Translations under genes and position numbers: made by a program
Part shown: positions 63,401-64,000 of the stretch, piece by piece
Layout of the letters: every line of letters begins with the position of its first letter
How positions within the stretch are numbered: the first letter of the stretch is position 1
Source of the DNA: Glebionis coronaria
Lineage: Eukaryota > Streptophyta > Magnoliopsida > Asterales > Asteraceae
DNA length: 64,000 nt
Reading direction: 5' to 3'
Assembly (NCBI GenBank): GCA_025667525.1
Contig: CM046876.1
Coordinates: forward strand, 573,683,469 to 573,747,468
Notes under the pieces: generated by a model
Told to the model about the DNA's origin: nothing
The model's database searches: none
The model's input: the letters and a program-made list of their open reading frames with translations, nothing else

Positions 63401-64000
63401 TAACGCAGTAGGGGTAACATTTAGGCGTTCACTAAATATAGACGACACAAAACTCCTATCCGCACCAGAATCAAATAGTACTGAAGCATAGTTGTTATTG
63501 ACTAGAAACGTACCAGTCACAACATTGTTGTCTTGCACAGCAGCTTCAGCACAGAGATGATACACTTTGCTAGGTGCCGTGAATCCTCCAGGAGTACTAG
63601 TTGTGGCTCGGTTATTCCCTCCTCGGCTCCCTTGATTCTGCTTCTGGTTCCCTTGGTTCTGATTTTGATTCCCTCGAATCTGGTTACTACGACCTTGGTT
63701 TCCACCGCTCGGACATTTGTTCTTGTAGTGACCTTTCTCTCCACATCCAAAGCAAGTGACATTTGCTCCTTGGCCACCTTGCGTTCCAGGTCCTCTTTGA
63801 TTAGTAGCACGAGGTGGTGCTCGGCATTCCTTTGCCTTATGTCCCGCCTTCCCACAATTGTAGCACGTAGGGGGACATGCTCCTTCGTGGTGTCGACCAC
63901 ATTTTCCGCAGAAAGGTAGTCTCCCAGCGTAGTTCCCCGTATTTCCTTGTCCAGCAGTGAACACTCTTGCTACTTCTTGTCGCTTGTTCTGGTTGTAGTT
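60479..64000 (-). CDS. Ty3/gypsy (Tekay/Del-like) gag-pol polyprotein of element H, partial at both ends
   Basis: One uninterrupted frame enters at the right window edge (codon 64000-63998) and runs over 1,170 codons, with no start in view. In order: gag tail with zinc knuckles [14 protein letters not shown] and [14 protein letters not shown] (63,870-63,720), aspartic protease LFDSGADRS (about 63,465), RT with [13 protein letters not shown] (about 62,460-62,420), RNase H with [14 protein letters not shown] and DALSRKE, integrase zinc site with H..H and CLTCAKVK, and the catalytic core [22 protein letters not shown]. It ends at [12 protein letters not shown] and then runs into foreign sequence. 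The chromodomain expected for this lineage, the stop and the 3' LTR are missing. All visible catalytic residues are intact, so truncation looks fairly recent. Confidence 0.92.
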   Translation of the reverse strand, partial: NYNQNKRQEVARVFTAGQGNTGNYAGRLPFCGKCGRHHEGACPPTCYNCGKAGHKAKECRAPPRATNQRGPGTQGGQGANVTCFGCGEKGHYKNKCPSGGNQGRSNQIRGNQNQNQGNQKQNQGSRGGNNRATTSTPGGFTAPSKVYHLCAEAAVQDNNVVTGTFLVNNNYASVLFDSGADRSFVSSIFSERLNVTPTALDVKYNVELADGKSVTTDVILKGCSVRLQGRSFSIDLLPIELGSFDVIIGMDWMSKHHAEIVCHEKCVRVPYGNDVLIIQGERSGVKNGSRLEVISCIRTQRYIEKGCPVFLVQVTQKEGEEDREKKVEDVPIVRDFPDVFPEDLPGLPPARQVEFHIELTPGAAPVARAPYRLAPAEMTELAEQIKELSDKGFIRPSSSPWGAPVLFVKKKDGSFRMCIDYRELNKLTIKNRYPLPRIDDLFDQLQGSSIYSKIDLRSGYHQLRVREEDVHKTAFRTRYGHYEFQVMPFGLTNAPAVFMDLMNRVCKPYLDKFVIVFIDDILIYSRNEEEHKEHLKTILELLRKEKLYAKFSKCEFWINTVQFLGHVIDSSGIHVDPAKIEAVKDWATPTTPTEIRQFLGLAGYYRRFIEGFSKIAKPMTELTQKDKKFEWKEEQDLAFQTLKQMLCEAPILALPEGNEDFVVYCDASIKGLGAVLMQRTKVIAYASRQLKVHEKNYTTHDLELGAVVFALKIWRHYLYGTKCVVFTDHKSLQHILNQKELNMRQRRWLELLSDYDCEIRYHPGKANVVADALSRKERVLRVKALVMTIDLDLPSLILKAQKEAVEEEILKNEDVGGMIKKLEARSDGTLCLDNRSWLPCHGDLRSLIMHESHKSKYSIHPGSDKMYHDLKMLYWWPNMKADIATYVSKCLTCAKVKAEHMKPSGLLVQPELPEWKWERITMDFITKLPKTAAGFDTIWVIVDRLTKSAHFLPIKETDGMDKLARTYLEEVVTKHGVPVSIISDRDSRFTSQFWKSLQKALGTQLDMSTAYHPQTDGQSERTIQTLEDMLRACVIDFGNKWDKHLPLVEFSYNNSYHTSIKAAPFEALYGRKCRSPVCWAEVGEAQLTGPEIIHETTEKIFKIKSRMQAARDRQKSYADMRRKPLEFEVGDKVMLKVSPWKGVIRFGKRGKLNPRYIGPFKIIERIGPVFKFG

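Overview
The window is nuclear DNA of a flowering plant. It shows introns with GT-AG borders, Ty1/copia and Ty3/gypsy retrotransposons with plant-type primer sites, SINEs, MITEs and one 19-exon gene for mitochondrial NAD-malic enzyme. The general look of the copia and gypsy proteins suggests a eudicot, perhaps Asteraceae, but that is only an impression. No bacterial, organellar or CRISPR-type system is present.

Bases 1-35,336 are a nest of LTR retrotransposons. An old copia element (C) is cut twice. On the left it is cut by another LTR element (D, 3' LTR at 1226-1694). It is then cut by a 31.7-kb, minus-strand Tat/Retand-like gypsy element (G, LTRs 3026-3610 and 34169-34750). G is itself split by two related copia elements and one non-coding insert. 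Copia A (6865-15221, plus strand, TSD CTTCA) has lost all of pol. Copia B (16871-28997, minus strand, TSD ACTCC) keeps gag-PR-IN-RT-RNH and has almost identical LTRs, yet its reading frame is broken five times. G carries the antisense extra gene typical of Retand elements at 4234-6140. The interrupted G coding sequence can be followed across both A and B, which fixes the order of insertion: C, then G, then A and B. LTR divergence ranks them G, A, B from oldest to youngest.

Bases 35,337-42,647 are AT-rich intergenic DNA. They hold clusters of the palindrome ATCATATATGAT, a 34-42-bp GC-richer minisatellite, a Tourist-like MITE, and a 2.1-kb fold-back Mutator-like element (40070-42162, 9-bp TSD). 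Both arms of that element are built largely from a 20-bp minisatellite. It ends 485 bp before the start codon of the NAD-malic enzyme gene (42648-47046, 19 exons, 625 codons, apparently intact).

Bases 47,047-55,067 are a patchwork of gene fragments and small transposons. In order they are a tRNA-derived SINE, a Pack-MULE carrying a glycosyltransferase fragment, a PIF/Harbinger-type element, a PPR pseudogene, a second SINE, a palindrome cluster, a hAT-like MITE, and a duplicated last exon of the NAD-malic enzyme gene. That exon is placed in frame behind the first exon of a dynamin-related protein. From 55,068 to the end are a copia element (F) split by a 3.27-kb solo LTR (TSD ATATG), then a minus-strand Tekay/Del-like gypsy polyprotein (H). 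H is fused to F at a truncated end and runs off the window.

The only complete cellular gene is the NAD-malic enzyme. Everything else is mobile, repetitive or broken. The points most worth a second look are the fold-back MULE beside the NAD-ME promoter, the Pack-MULE, the DRP/NAD-ME chimera, the gypsy LTR that carries a primer-binding site on its outer edge, and the young but frame-broken copia B.
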